From: Actinernus sp. WN-2022
Lineage: Eukaryota; Cnidaria; Anthozoa; Actiniaria; Actinernidae
Direction of reading: 5' to 3'
Assembly (NCBI GenBank): GCA_030867875.1
Contig: JAOWCC010000928.1
Span: 1-64,000, forward strand
Length of the DNA: 64,000 bases
The position numbers and the translations under genes were made by a program. The notes beneath the pieces were generated by a model, which saw only the letters and a program-made list of their open reading frames with translations, was not told where the DNA came from and ran no database searches. Positions 46,049 to 58,138 of this stretch are shown in pieces (the stretch's first letter is position 1; each line of letters opens with the position of its first letter).

Positions 46049-49000
46049 CACATCCTCCTCTTTCATCCTACATTATCCTACATCATCCTGCATCATCCTG
46101 CATCATCCTGCGTCATCCTGCATCATGCTGCATTATCCTGCATCATCCTGCATCATCCTGCATCATCCTGCATCATCCTGCATCATCCTGCATCATCCTG
46201 CATCATCCTGCATCATCCTGCATCATCCTGCATCATCCTGCATCATCCTGCATCATCCTGCATCATCCTGCATCATCCTGCATCATCCTGCATCATCCTG
46301 CATCATCCTGCATCAGTCTGCATCATCCTCCATCATCCTGCTTCATACTGGCCCATCATGGACAAAATAAATAAATAAATAGAAATTAATAAAAAGAAAT
46401 AGAAATACATAAAGAAATGTATAAAAAAATAACAAATAAATAAATACGACACATCCTCCTCTTTCATCCTACATTATCCTACATCATCCTGCATCATCCT
46501 GCATCATCCTGCGTCATCCTGCATCATGCTGCATCATCCTGCATCATCCTGCATCATCCTGCATCATCCTGCATCATTCTGCATCATGCTGCATCATCCT
46601 GCATCATCCTGCATCATTCTGCATCATCCTTGCATCATCCTGCATCATTCTGCATCATCCTGCATCATCCTGCATCATCCTGCATCATCCTGCATCATCC
46701 TGCATCATCCTGCATCATGCTGCATCATCCTGCATCATCCTGCATCATCCTGCATCATCCTGCATCATCCTGCATCATCCTGCATCATCCTGCATCATCC
46801 TGCATCATCCTGCATCATCCTGCATCATCCTGCACCATCCTGCATCATCCTGCATCATCCTGCATCATCCTGCATCATCCTGCATCATCCTGCATCATCC
46901 TGCATCATCCTGCATCATCCTGCATCATCCTGCATCATCCTGCATCATCCTGCATCATCCTGCATCATCCTGCATCATCCTGCATCATACTGCATCATCC
47001 TGCATCATCCTGCATCATCCTGCATCATCCTGCATCATCCTGCATCATCCTGCATCATCCTGCATCATCTTGCATCATCCTGCATCAGTCTGCGTCATCC
47101 TCCATCATCCTGCTTCATACTGGCCCATCATGGACAAAATAAATAAATAAATAGAAATTAATAAAAAGAAATAGATATACATAAAGAAATGTATAAAAAA
47201 ATAAAAAAATAAAAATACAACGCATCCTCCTCTTTCATCCTACATTATCGTCCATTATCGTGCATCATCCTGCATCATCCTGCATCATCCTGCATCATCC
47301 TGCATCATCCTGCATCATCCTGCATCATCCTGCATCATCCTGCATCATCCTGCATCATCCTGCATCATCCTGCATCATCCTGCATCATCCTGCATCAGTC
47401 TGCGTCATCCTCCATCATCCTGCTTCATACTGGCCCATCATGGACAAAATAAATAAATAAATATAAATTAATAAAAAGAAATAGATATACATAAAGAAAT
47501 GTATAAAAAAATAAAAAAATAAAAATACAACGCATCCTCCTCTTTCATCCTACATTATCGTCCATTATCGTGCATCATCCTGCATCATCCTGCATCATCC
47601 TGCATCATCCTGCATCATCCTGCATCATCCTGCATCATCCTGCATCATCCTGCATCATCCTGCATCATCCTGCATCATCCTGCATCATCCTGCATCATCC
47701 TGCGTCATACTGGCCCATCATGAACAAAATAAATAAATAAATAGAAATTAATAAAAAGAAATAGAAATACATAAAGAAATGTATAAAAAAATAACAAATA
47801 AATAAATACGACACATCCTCCTCTTTCATCCTACATTATCCTACATCATCCTGCATCATCCTGCATCATCCTGCATCATCCTGCGTCATCCTGCGTCATC
47901 CTGCGTCATGCTGCATCATCCTGCATCATCCTGCATCATCCTGCATCATCCTGCATCATCCTGCATCATCCTGCATCATCCTGCATCATCCTGCATCATC
48001 CTGCATCATCCTGCATCATCCTGCATCAGTCTGCGTCATCCTCCATCATCCTGCTTCATACTGGCCCATCATGGACAAAATAAATAAATAAATAGAAATT
48101 AATAAAAAGAAATAGATATACATAAAGAAATGTATAAAAAAAAAAAAAATACAACGCATCCTCCTCTTTCATCCTACATTATCGTGCATTATCGTGCATC
48201 ATCCTGCATCATTCTGCATCATCCTGCATCATCCTGCATCATCCTGCATCATCCTGCATCATCCTGCATCATCCTGCATCATCCTGCATCATCCTGCATC
48301 ATCCTGCATCATCCTGCATCATCCTGCATCATCCTGCATCATCCTGCATCATCCTGCATCATCCTGCATCATCCTGCATCATCCTGCATCATCCTGCATC
48401 ATCCTGCATCATCCTGCATCATCCTGCATCATCCTGCATCATCCTGCATCATCCTGCATCATCCTGCATCATCCTGCATCATCCTGCATCATCCTGCATC
48501 ATCCTGCATCATCCTGCATCATCCTGCATCATCCTGCATCATCCTGCATCATCTTGCATCATCCTGCATCAGTCTGCGTCATCCTCCATCATCCTGCTTC
48601 ATACTGGCCCATCATGGACAAAATAAATAAATAAATAGAAATTAATAAAAAGAAATAGATATACATAAAGAAATGTATAAAAAAATAAAAAAATAAAAAT
48701 ACAACGCATCCTCCTCTTTCATCCTACATTATCGTCCATTATCGTGCATCATCCTGCATCATCCTGCATCATCCTGCATCATCCTGCATCATCCTGCATC
48801 ATCCTGCATCATCCTGCATCATCCTGCATCATCCTGCATCATCCTGCATCATCCTGCATCATCCTGCATCATCCTGCATCATCCTGCATCATCCTGCATC
48901 AGTCTGCGTCATCCTCCATCATCCTGCTTCATACTGGCCCATCATGGACAAAATAAATAAATAAATATAAATTAATAAAAATAAATAGATATACATAAAG

Positions 49001-50337
49001 AAATGTATAAAAAAAATAAAAAATAAAAATACAATGCATCCTCCTCTTTCATCCTACATTATCGTGCATCATCCTGCATCCTCCTGCATCCTCCTGCATC
49101 ATCCTGCATCATCCTGCATCATCCTGCATCATCCTGCATCATCCTGCATCATCCTGCATCATCCTGCATCATCCTGCATCATCCTGCATCATCCTGCATC
49201 ATCCTGCATCATCCTGCATCATCCTGCATCATCCTGCATCATCCTGCATCATCCTGCATCATCCTGCATCATCCTGCATCATCCTGCATCATCCTGCATC
49301 ATCCTGCATCATCCTGCATCATCCTGCATCAGTCTGCGTCATCCTCCATCATCCTGCTTCATACTGGCCCATCATGGACAAAATAAATAAATAAATAGAA
49401 ATTAATAAAAAGAAATAGATATACATAAAGAAATGTATAAAAAAATAACAAATAAATAAATACGACACATCCTCCTCTTTCATCCTACATTATCCTACAT
49501 CATCCTGCATCATCCTGCATCATCCTGCGTCATCCTGCATCATGCTGCATCATCCTGCATCATCCTGCATCATCCTGCATCATCCTGCATCATTCTGCAT
49601 CATCCTGCATCATCCTGCATCATTCTGCATCATCCTGCATCATCCTGCATCATCCTGCATCATCCTGCATCATCCTGCATCATCCTGCATCATCCTGCAT
49701 CATCCTGCATCATCCTGCATCATCCTGCATCATCCTGCATCATCCTGCATCATCCTGCATCATCCTGCATCATCCTGCATCATCCTGCATCATCCTGCAT
49801 CATCCTGCATCATCCTGCATCATCCTGCATCATCCTGCATCATCCTGCATCATCCTGCATCATCCTGCATCATCCTGCATCATCCTGCATCATCCTGCAT
49901 CATCCTGCATCATCTTGCATCATCCTGCATCAGTCTGCGTCATCCTCCATCATCCTGCTTCATACTGGCCCATCATGGACAAAATAAATAAATAAATAGA
50001 AATTAATAAAAAGAAATAGATATACATAAAGAAATGTATAAAAAAATAAAAAAATAAAAATACAACGCATCCTCCTCTTTCATCCTACATTATCGTCCAT
50101 TATCGTGCATCATCCTGCATCATCCTGCATCATCCTGCATCATCCTGCATCATCCTGCATCATCCTGCATCATCCTGCATCATCCTGCATCATCCTGCAT
50201 CATCCTGCATCATCCTGCATCATCCTGCGTCATACTGGCCCATCATGAACAAAATAAATAAATAAATAGAAATTAATAAAAAGAAATAGAAATACATAAA
50301 GAAATGTATAAAAAAATAACAAATAAATAAATACGAC
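46049..50337. repeat. Block 19: mixed modules including the longest tract
   Basis: Spacers are 46347 G (GAAATACAT body), 47119 G, 47429 G, 47709 A, 48060 G (A-run), 48603 G, 48933 G, 49363 G, 49964 G and 50234 A. The tract 46451-47118 is the longest, about 668 bp, and contains an 11-base unit near 46630 plus GCTGCATCAT, CCTGCACCAT and ACTGCATCAT units. The spacer at 47429 mixes an ATAAAT start with an AAAAAGAAAT end. The triple CCTGCGTCAT near 47881 recurs near 50407, 2.53 kb on. Confidence 0.8.
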
Positions 50338-50654
50338 ACATCCTCCTCTTTCATCCTACATTATCCTACATCATCCTGCATCATCCTGCATCATCCTGCA
50401 TCATCCTGCGTCATCCTGCGTCATCCTGCGTCATGCTGCATCATCCTGCATCATCCTGCATCATCCTGCATCATCCTGCATCATCCTGCATCATCCTGCA
50501 TCATCCTGCATCATCCTGCATCATCCTGCATCATCCTGCATCATCCTGCATCATCCTGCATCATCCTGCATCATCCTGCATCATCCTGCATCATCCTGCA
50601 TCATCCTGCATCATCCTGCATCAGTCTGCGTCATCCTCCATCATCCTGCTTCAT

Positions 50655-50754
50655 ACTGGCCCATCATGGACAAAATAAATAAATAAATAGAAATTAATAA
50701 AAAGAAATAGATATACATAAAGAAATGTATATAATTTTTTTTTTTTTTTAAATA
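50655..50754. repeat. Spacer with the longest T-run (15 T)
   Basis: After ATGTATATAA there are fifteen T residues at 50735-50749, then AAATACAATGC. The anchor is normal ACTGGCCC. It is followed about 520 bp later by another T-run spacer at 51176, so T-run spacers are neighbours here as they are at 43.6 and 45.5 kb. Confidence 0.84.
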
Positions 50755-51175
50755 CAATGCATCCTCCTCTTTCATCCTACATTATCGTGCATTATCGTGC
50801 ATCATCCTGCATCATCCTGCATCATCCTGCATCATCCTGCATCATCCTGCATCATCCTGCATCATCCTGCTTCATCCTGCATCATCCTGCATCATCCTGC
50901 ATCATCCTGCATCATCCTGCATCATCCTGCATCATCCTGCATCATCCTGCATCATCCTGCATCATCCTGCATCATCCTGCATCATCCTGCATCATCCTGC
51001 ATCATCCTGCATCATCCTGCATCATCCTGCATCATCCTGCATCAGTCTGCGTCATCCTGCATCATCCTGCATCATCCTGCATCATCCTGCATCATCCTGC
51101 ATCATCCTGCATCATCCTGCATCATCCTGCATCATCCTGCATCAGTCTGCGTCATCCTCCATCATCCTGCTTCAT

Positions 51176-51277
51176 ACTGGCCCATCATGGACAAAATAAA
51201 TAAATAAATAGAAATTAATAAAAAGAAATAGATATACATAAAGAAATGTATATAAATTTTTTTTTTTTAAAAATACA
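51176..51277. repeat. Spacer with T-run (12 T)
   Basis: This has ATGTATATAAA followed by twelve T residues at 51257-51268 and then an A-run into TACAATGC. The other three T-run spacers are at 43598, 45464 and 50655. All four also share TATATAA after the inverted repeat, which suggests one origin followed by copying and length change. Confidence 0.84.
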
Positions 51278-52286
51278 ATGCATCCTCCTCTTTCATCCTA
51301 CATTATCGTGCATTATCGTGCATCATCCTGCATCATCCTGCATCATCCTGCATCATCCTGCATCATCCTGCATCATCCTGCATCATCCTGCATCATCCTG
51401 CATCATCCTGCATCATCCTGCATCATCCTGCATCATCCTGCATCATCCTGCATCATCCTGCATCATCCTGCATCATCTTGCATCATCCTGCATCAGTCTG
51501 CGTCATCCTCCATCATCCTGCTTCATACTGGCCCATCATGGACAAAATAAATAAATAAATAGAAATTAATAAAAAGAAATAGATATACATAAAGAAATGT
51601 ATAAAAAAATAAAAAAATAAAAATACAACGCATCCTCCTCTTTCATCCTACATTATCGTCCATTATCGTGCATCATCCTGCATCATCCTGCATCATCCTG
51701 CATCATCCTGCATCATCCTGCATCATCCTGCATCATCCTGCATCATCCTGCATCATCCTGCATCATCCTGCATCATCCTGCATCATCCTGCATCATCCTG
51801 CATCATCCTGCATCAGTCTGCGTCATCCTCCATCATCCTGCTTCATACTGGCCCATCATGGACAAAATAAATAAATAAATATAAATTAATAAAAATAAAT
51901 AGATATACATAAAGAAATGTATAAAAAAAATAAAAAATAAAAATACAATGCATCCTCCTCTTTCATCCTACATTATCGTGCATTATCGTGCATCATCCTG
52001 CATCCTCCTGCATCATCCTGCATCATCCTGCATCATCCTGCATCATCCTGCATCATCCTGCATCATCCTGCATCATCCTGCATCATCCTGCATCATCCTG
52101 CATCATCCTGCATCATCCTGCATCATCCTGCATCATCCTGCATCATCCTGCATCATCCTGCATCATCCTGCATCATCCTGCATCATCCTGCATCATCCTG
52201 CATCATCCTGCATCATCCTGCATCATCCTGCATCATCCTGCATCATCCTGCATCAGTCTGCGTCATCCTCCATCATCCTGCTTCAT

Positions 52287-52492
52287 ACTGGCCCATCATG
52301 GACAAAATAAATAAATAAATAGAAATTAATAAAAAGAAATAGATATACATAAAGAAATGTATATAAAAATTTCCATCATCCTGCTTCATACTGGCCCATC
52401 ATGGACAAAATAAATAAATAAATAGAAATTAATAAAAAGAAATAGAAATACATAAAGAAATGTATAAAAAAATAACAAATAAATAAATACGA
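52287..52492. repeat. Two spacers fused head to tail with no decamer tract
   Basis: The G-type spacer beginning at 52287 runs normally to GTATATAAAAATTT at 52373. It then joins directly to CCATCATCCTGCTTCAT, the end of a trailer, and a second complete spacer starts at 52390. The leader, the tract and most of the trailer of one module are missing. The AAAAATTT before the join matches the start of a T-run spacer, so the lost module probably had that tail. The second spacer combines an ATGGAC head with a GAAATACAT body and L2 tail. Confidence 0.88.
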
Positions 52493-54144
52493 CACATCCT
52501 CCTCTTTCATCCTACATTATCCTACATCATCCTGCATCATCCTGCATCATCCTGCATCATCCTGCATCATCCTGCGTCATCCTGCATCATCCTGCATCAT
52601 CCTGCATCATCCTGCGTCATCCTGCATCATCCTGCATCATCCTGCATCATTCTGCATCATCCTGCATCATCCTGCATCATCCTGCGTCATCCTGCATCAT
52701 CCTGCATCATCCTGCATCATCCTGCATCATCCTGCATCATCCTGCATCATCCTGCATCATCCTGCATCATCCTGCATCATCCTGCATCATCCTGCATCAT
52801 CCTGCATCATCCTGCATCATCCTGCATCATCCTGCATCTTCCTGCATCATCCTGCGTCATACTGGCCCATCATGAACAAAATAAATAAATAAATAGAAAT
52901 TAATAAAAAGAAATAGAAATACATAAAGAAATGTATAAAAAAATTAACAAATAAATAAATACGACACATCCTCCTCTTTCATCCTACATTAAACTACATC
53001 ATCCTGCATCATCCTGCATCATCCTGCATCATCCTGCATCATCCTGCATCATCCTGCATCATCCTGCATCATCCTGCATCATCCTGCATCATCCTGCATC
53101 ATCCTGCATCATCCTGCATCATCCTGCATCATCCTGCATCATCCTGCATCATCCTGCATCATCCTGCATCATCTCGCATCATCCTGCATCAGTCTGCGTC
53201 ATCCTCCATCATCCTGCTTCATACTGGCCCATCATGGACAAAATAAATAAATAAATAGAAATTAATAAAAAGAAATAGATATACATAAAGAAATGTATAA
53301 AAAAATAAAAAAATAAAAATACAACGCATCCTCCTCTTTCATCCTACATTATCGTCCATTATCGTGCATCATCCTGCATCATCCTGCATCATCCTGCATC
53401 ATCCTGCATCATCCTGCATCATCCTGCATCATCCTGCATCATCCTGCATCATCCTGCATCATCCTGCATCATCCTGCATCATCCTGCATCATCCTGCATC
53501 AGTCTGCGTCATCCTCCATCATCCTGCTTCATACTGGCCCATCATGGACAAAATAAATAAATAAATATAAATTAATAAAAATAAATAGATATACATAAAG
53601 AAATGTATAAAAAAATAAAAAATAAAAATACAATGCATCCTCCTCTTTCATCCTACATTATCGTGCATTATCGTGCATCATCCTGCATCCTCCTGCATCA
53701 TCCTGCATTATCCTGCATCATCCTGCATCATCCTGCATCATCCTGCATCATCCTGCATCATCCTGCATCATCCTGCATCATCCTGCATCATCCTGCATCA
53801 TCCTGCATCATCCTGCATCATCCTGCATCATCCTGCATCATCCTGCATCATCCTGCATCATCCTGCATCATCCTGCATCATCCTGCATCATCCTGCATCA
53901 TCCTGCATCATCCTGCATCATCCTGCATCATCCTGCATCATCCTGCATCATCCTGCATCATCCTGCATCATCCTGCATCATCCTGCATCATCCTGCATCA
54001 TCCTGCATCAGTCTGCGTCATCCTCCATCATCCTGCTTCATACTGGCCCATCATGGACAAAATAAATAAATAAATACAAATTAATAAAAAGAAATAGATA
54101 TACATAAAGAAATGTATAAAAAAATAACAAATAAATAAATACGA
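52493..54144. repeat. Block 21: modules with periodic CCTGCGTCAT units
   Basis: Spacers are 52861 A, 53223 G, 53533 G and 54042 G (ACAAAT body). The tract 52493-52860 has CCTGCGTCAT at about 52571, 52611 and 52681, more than any neighbour. The leader at 52966 reads CATTAAACTACATC instead of CATTATCCTACATC, a change seen once. The tract 52966-53222 ends with the CTCGCATCAT unit typical of 53-61 kb. Confidence 0.82.
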
Positions 54145-55895
54145 CACATCCTCCTCTTTCATCCTACATTATCCTACATCATCCTGCATCATCCTGCATC
54201 ATCCTGCGTCATCCTGCATCATGCTGCATCATCCTGCATCATCCTGCATCATCCTGCATCATCCTGCATCATTCTGCATCATCCTGCATCATCCTGCATC
54301 ATTCTGCATCATCCTGCATCATCCTGCATCATCCTGCATCATCCTGCATCATCCTGCATCATCCTGCATCATCCTGCATCATCCTGCATCATCCTGCATC
54401 ATCCTGCATCATCCTGCATCATCCTGCATCATCCTGCATCATCCTGCATCATCCTGCATCATCCTGCATCATCCTGCATCATCCTGCATCATCCTGCATC
54501 ATCCTGCATCATCCTGCATCATCCTGCATCATCCTGCATCATCTCGCATCATCCTGCATCAGTCTGCGTCATCCTCCATCATCCTGCTTCATACTGGCCC
54601 ATCATGGACAAAATAAATAAATAAATAGAAATTAATAAAAAGAAATAGATATACATAAAGAAATGTATAAAAAAATAAAAAAATAAAAATACAACGCATC
54701 CTCCTCTTTCATCCTACATTATCGTCCATTATCGTGCATCATCCTGCATCATCCTGCATCATCCTGCATCATCCTGCATCATCCTGCATCATCCTGCATC
54801 ATCCTGCATCATCCTGCATCATCCTGCATCATCCTGCATCATCCTGCATCATCCTGCATCATCCTGCATCATCCTGCATCAGTCTGCGTCATCCTCCATC
54901 ATCCTGCTTCATACTGGCCCATCATGGACAAAATAAATAAATAAATACAAATTAATAAAAAGAAATAGATATACATAAAGAAATGTATAAAAAAATAACA
55001 AATAAATAAATACGACACATCCTCCTCTTTCATCCTACATTATCCTACATCATCCTGCATCATCCTGCATCATCCTGCGTCATCCTGCATCATGCTGCAT
55101 CATCCTGCATCATCCTGCATCATCCTGCATCATCCTGCATCATTCTGCATCATCCTGCATCATCCTGCATCATTCTGCATCATCCTGCATCATCCTGCAT
55201 CATCCTGCATCATCCTGCATCATCCTGCATCATCCTGCATCATCCTGCATCATCCTGCATCATCCTGCATCATCCTGCATCATCCTGCATCATCCTGCAT
55301 CATCCTGCATCATCCTGCATCATCCTGCATCATCCTGCATCATCCTGCATCATCCTGCATCATCCTGCATCATCCTGCATCATCCTGCATCATCCTGCAT
55401 CATCCTGCATCATCCTGCATCATCTCGCATCATCCTGCATCAGTCTGCGTCATCCTCCATCATCCTGCTTCATACTGGCCCATCATGGACAAAATAAATA
55501 AATAAATAGAAATTAATAAAAAGAAATAGATATACATAAAGAAATGTATAAAAAAATAAAAAAATAAAAATACAACGCATCCTCCTCTTTCATCCTACAT
55601 TATCGTCCATTATCGTGCATCATCCTGCATCATCCTGCATCATCCTGCATCATCCTGCATCATCCTGCATCATCCTGCATCATCCTGCATCATCCTGCAT
55701 CATCCTGCATCATCCTGCATCATCCTGCATCATCCTGCATCATCCTGCATCATCCTGCATCAGTCTGCGTCATCCTCCATCATCCTGCTTCATACTGGCC
55801 CATCATGGACAAAATAAATAAATAAATATAAATTAATAAAAATAAATAGATATACATAAAGAAATGTATAAAAAAATAAAAAATAAAAATACAAT
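54145..55895. repeat. Block 22: tandem pair with 871-881 bp period
   Basis: Spacers 54593 G and 54913 G recur as 55474 and 55794 (offset 881 bp). Each copy has an L2 tract with CATTCTGC twice and a CTCGCATCAT unit near its end, then a 14-unit L3 tract. The second spacer of each copy differs: 54913 has the ACAAAT body and 55794 the ATAAAT body. A further pair of the same design lies at 60329-61550. Confidence 0.85.
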
Positions 55896-58138
55896 GCATC
55901 CTCCTCTTTCATCCTACATTATCGTGCATTATCGTGCATCATCCTGCATCCTCCTGCATCATCCTGCATCATCCTGCATCATCCTGCATCATCCTGCATC
56001 ATCCTGCATCATCCTGCATCATCCTGCATCATCCTGCATCATCCTGCATCATCCTGCTTCATCCTGCATCATCCTGCATCATCCTGCATCATCCTGCATC
56101 ATCCTGCATCATCCTGCATCATCCTGCATCATCCTGCATCATCCTGCATCATCCTGCATCATCCTGCATCATCCTGCATCATCCTGCATCATCCTGCATC
56201 ATCCTGCATCATCCTGCATCATCCTGCACCATCCTGCATCATCCTGCATCATCCTGCATCATCCTGCATCATCCTGCATCATCCTGCATCATCCTGCGGC
56301 ATACTGGCCCATCATGAACAAAATAAATAAATAAATAGAAATTAATAAAAAGAAATAGAAATACATAAAGAAATGTATAACAAAATAACAAATAAATAAA
56401 TACGACACATCCTGCTCTTTCATCCTACATTATCCTACATCATCCTGCATCATCCTGCATCATCCTGCGTCATCCTGCATCATGCTGCATCATCCTGCAT
56501 CATCCTGCATCATCCTGCATCATCCTGCATCATTCTGCATCATCCTGCATCATCCTGCATCATCCTGCATCATTCTGCATCATCCTGCATCATCCTGCAT
56601 CATTCTGCATCATCCTGCATCATCCTGCATCATCCTGCATCATCCTGCATCATCCTGCATCATCCTGCATCATCCTGCATCATCCTGCATCATCCTGCAT
56701 CATCCTGCATCATCGTGCATCATCCTGCATCATCCTGCATCATCCTGCATCATCCTGCATCATCCTGCATCAGTCTGCGTCATCCTCCATCATCCTGCTT
56801 CATACTGGCCCATCATGGACAAAATAAATAAATAAATATAAATTAATAAAAATAAATAGATATACATAAAGAAATGTATAAAAAAAATAAAAAAATAAAA
56901 ATACAATGCATCCTCCTCTTTCATCCTACATTATCGTGCATTATCGTGCATCATCCTGCATCCTCCTGCATCATCCTGCATCATCCTGCATCATCCTGCA
57001 TCATCCTGCATCATCCTGCTTCATCCTGCATCATCCTGCATCATCCTGCATCATCCTGCATCATCCTGCATCATCCTGCATCATCCTGCATCATCCTGCA
57101 TCATCCTGCATCATCCTGCATCATCCTGCATCATCCTGCATCATCCTGCATCATCCTGCATCATCCTGCGGCATACTGGCCCATCATGAACAAAATAAAT
57201 AAATAAATAGAAATTAATAAAAAGAAATAGAAATACATAAAGAAATGTATAAAAAAATAACAAATAAATAAATACGACACATCCTCCTCTTTCATCCTAC
57301 ATTATCCTACATCATCCTGCATCATCCTGCATCATCCTGCCTCATCCTGCATCATGCTGCATCATCCTGCATCATCCTGCATCATCCTGCATCATCCTGC
57401 ATCATCCTGCATCATCCTGCATCATCCTGCATCATCCTGCATCATCCTGCATCAGTCTGCGTCATCCTCCATCATCCTGCTTCATACTGGCCCATCATGG
57501 ACAAAATAAATAAATAAATATAAATTAATAAAAATAAATAGATATACATAAAGAAATGTATAAAAAAAATAAAAAATAAAAATACAATGCATCCTCCTCT
57601 TTCATCCTACATTATCGTGCATTATCGTGCATCATCCTGCATCCTCCTGCATCGTCCTGCATCATCCTGCATCATCCTGCATCATCCTGCATCATCCTGC
57701 ATCATCCTGCATCATCCTGCATCATCCTGCATCATCCTGCATCATCCTGCTTCATCCTGCATCATCCTGCATCATCCTGCATCATCCTGCATCATCCTGC
57801 ATCATCCTGCATCATCCTGCATCATCCTGCATCATCCTGCATCATCCTGCATCATCCTGCTTCATCCTGCATCATCCTGCATCATCCTGCATCATCCTGC
57901 ATCATCCTGCATCATCCTGCATCATCCTGCATCATCCTGCATCATCCTGCATCATCCTGCACCATCCTGCATCATCCTGCATCATCCTGCATCATCCTGC
58001 ATCATCCTGCATCATCCTGCATCATCCTGCGGCATACTGGCCCATCATGAACAAAATAAATAAATAAATAGAAATTAATAAAAAGAAATAGAAATACATA
58101 AAGAAATGTATAACAAAATAACAAATAAATAAATACGA
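55896..58138. repeat. Block 23: first copy of the 5.75-kb-spaced duplication
   Basis: Spacers are 56303 A, 56804 G, 57175 A, 57486 G and 58036 A. Those at 56303 and 58036 carry GTATAACAAAATAAC and are followed by CCTGCTCTTT, marks found elsewhere only at 62049 and 63792. The tract 57589-58035 has CCTGCATCGT early and two CCTGCTTCAT units. Everything from about 54593 to beyond 58138 recurs from 60329 to the window end at offsets of 5736-5756 bp. Confidence 0.87.

Larger units (their letters stand above)
50338..52492. repeat. Block 20: T-run spacers and the fused spacer pair
   Basis: Spacers are 50655 G (15 T), 51176 G (12 T), 51527 G, 51847 G, 52287 G (broken) and 52390 G. The tract 50759-51175 contains an internal CAGTCTGCGTCATCC near 51043, which is a trailer start with core decamers continuing after it, as if two tracts had been joined. 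The tract 51951-52286 leads into the fused spacer pair described separately. Confidence 0.84.

Noticed and set aside
46526..47146. Long open reading frame of 206 codons made of HHPASSCIIL repeats, the longest of many similar ones
   Set aside because: It is the decamer read in a stop-free cycle. Overlapping frames are equally open, starts and stops lie in variant units and spacers, and register slips are tolerated. No conserved non-repeat domain is present.
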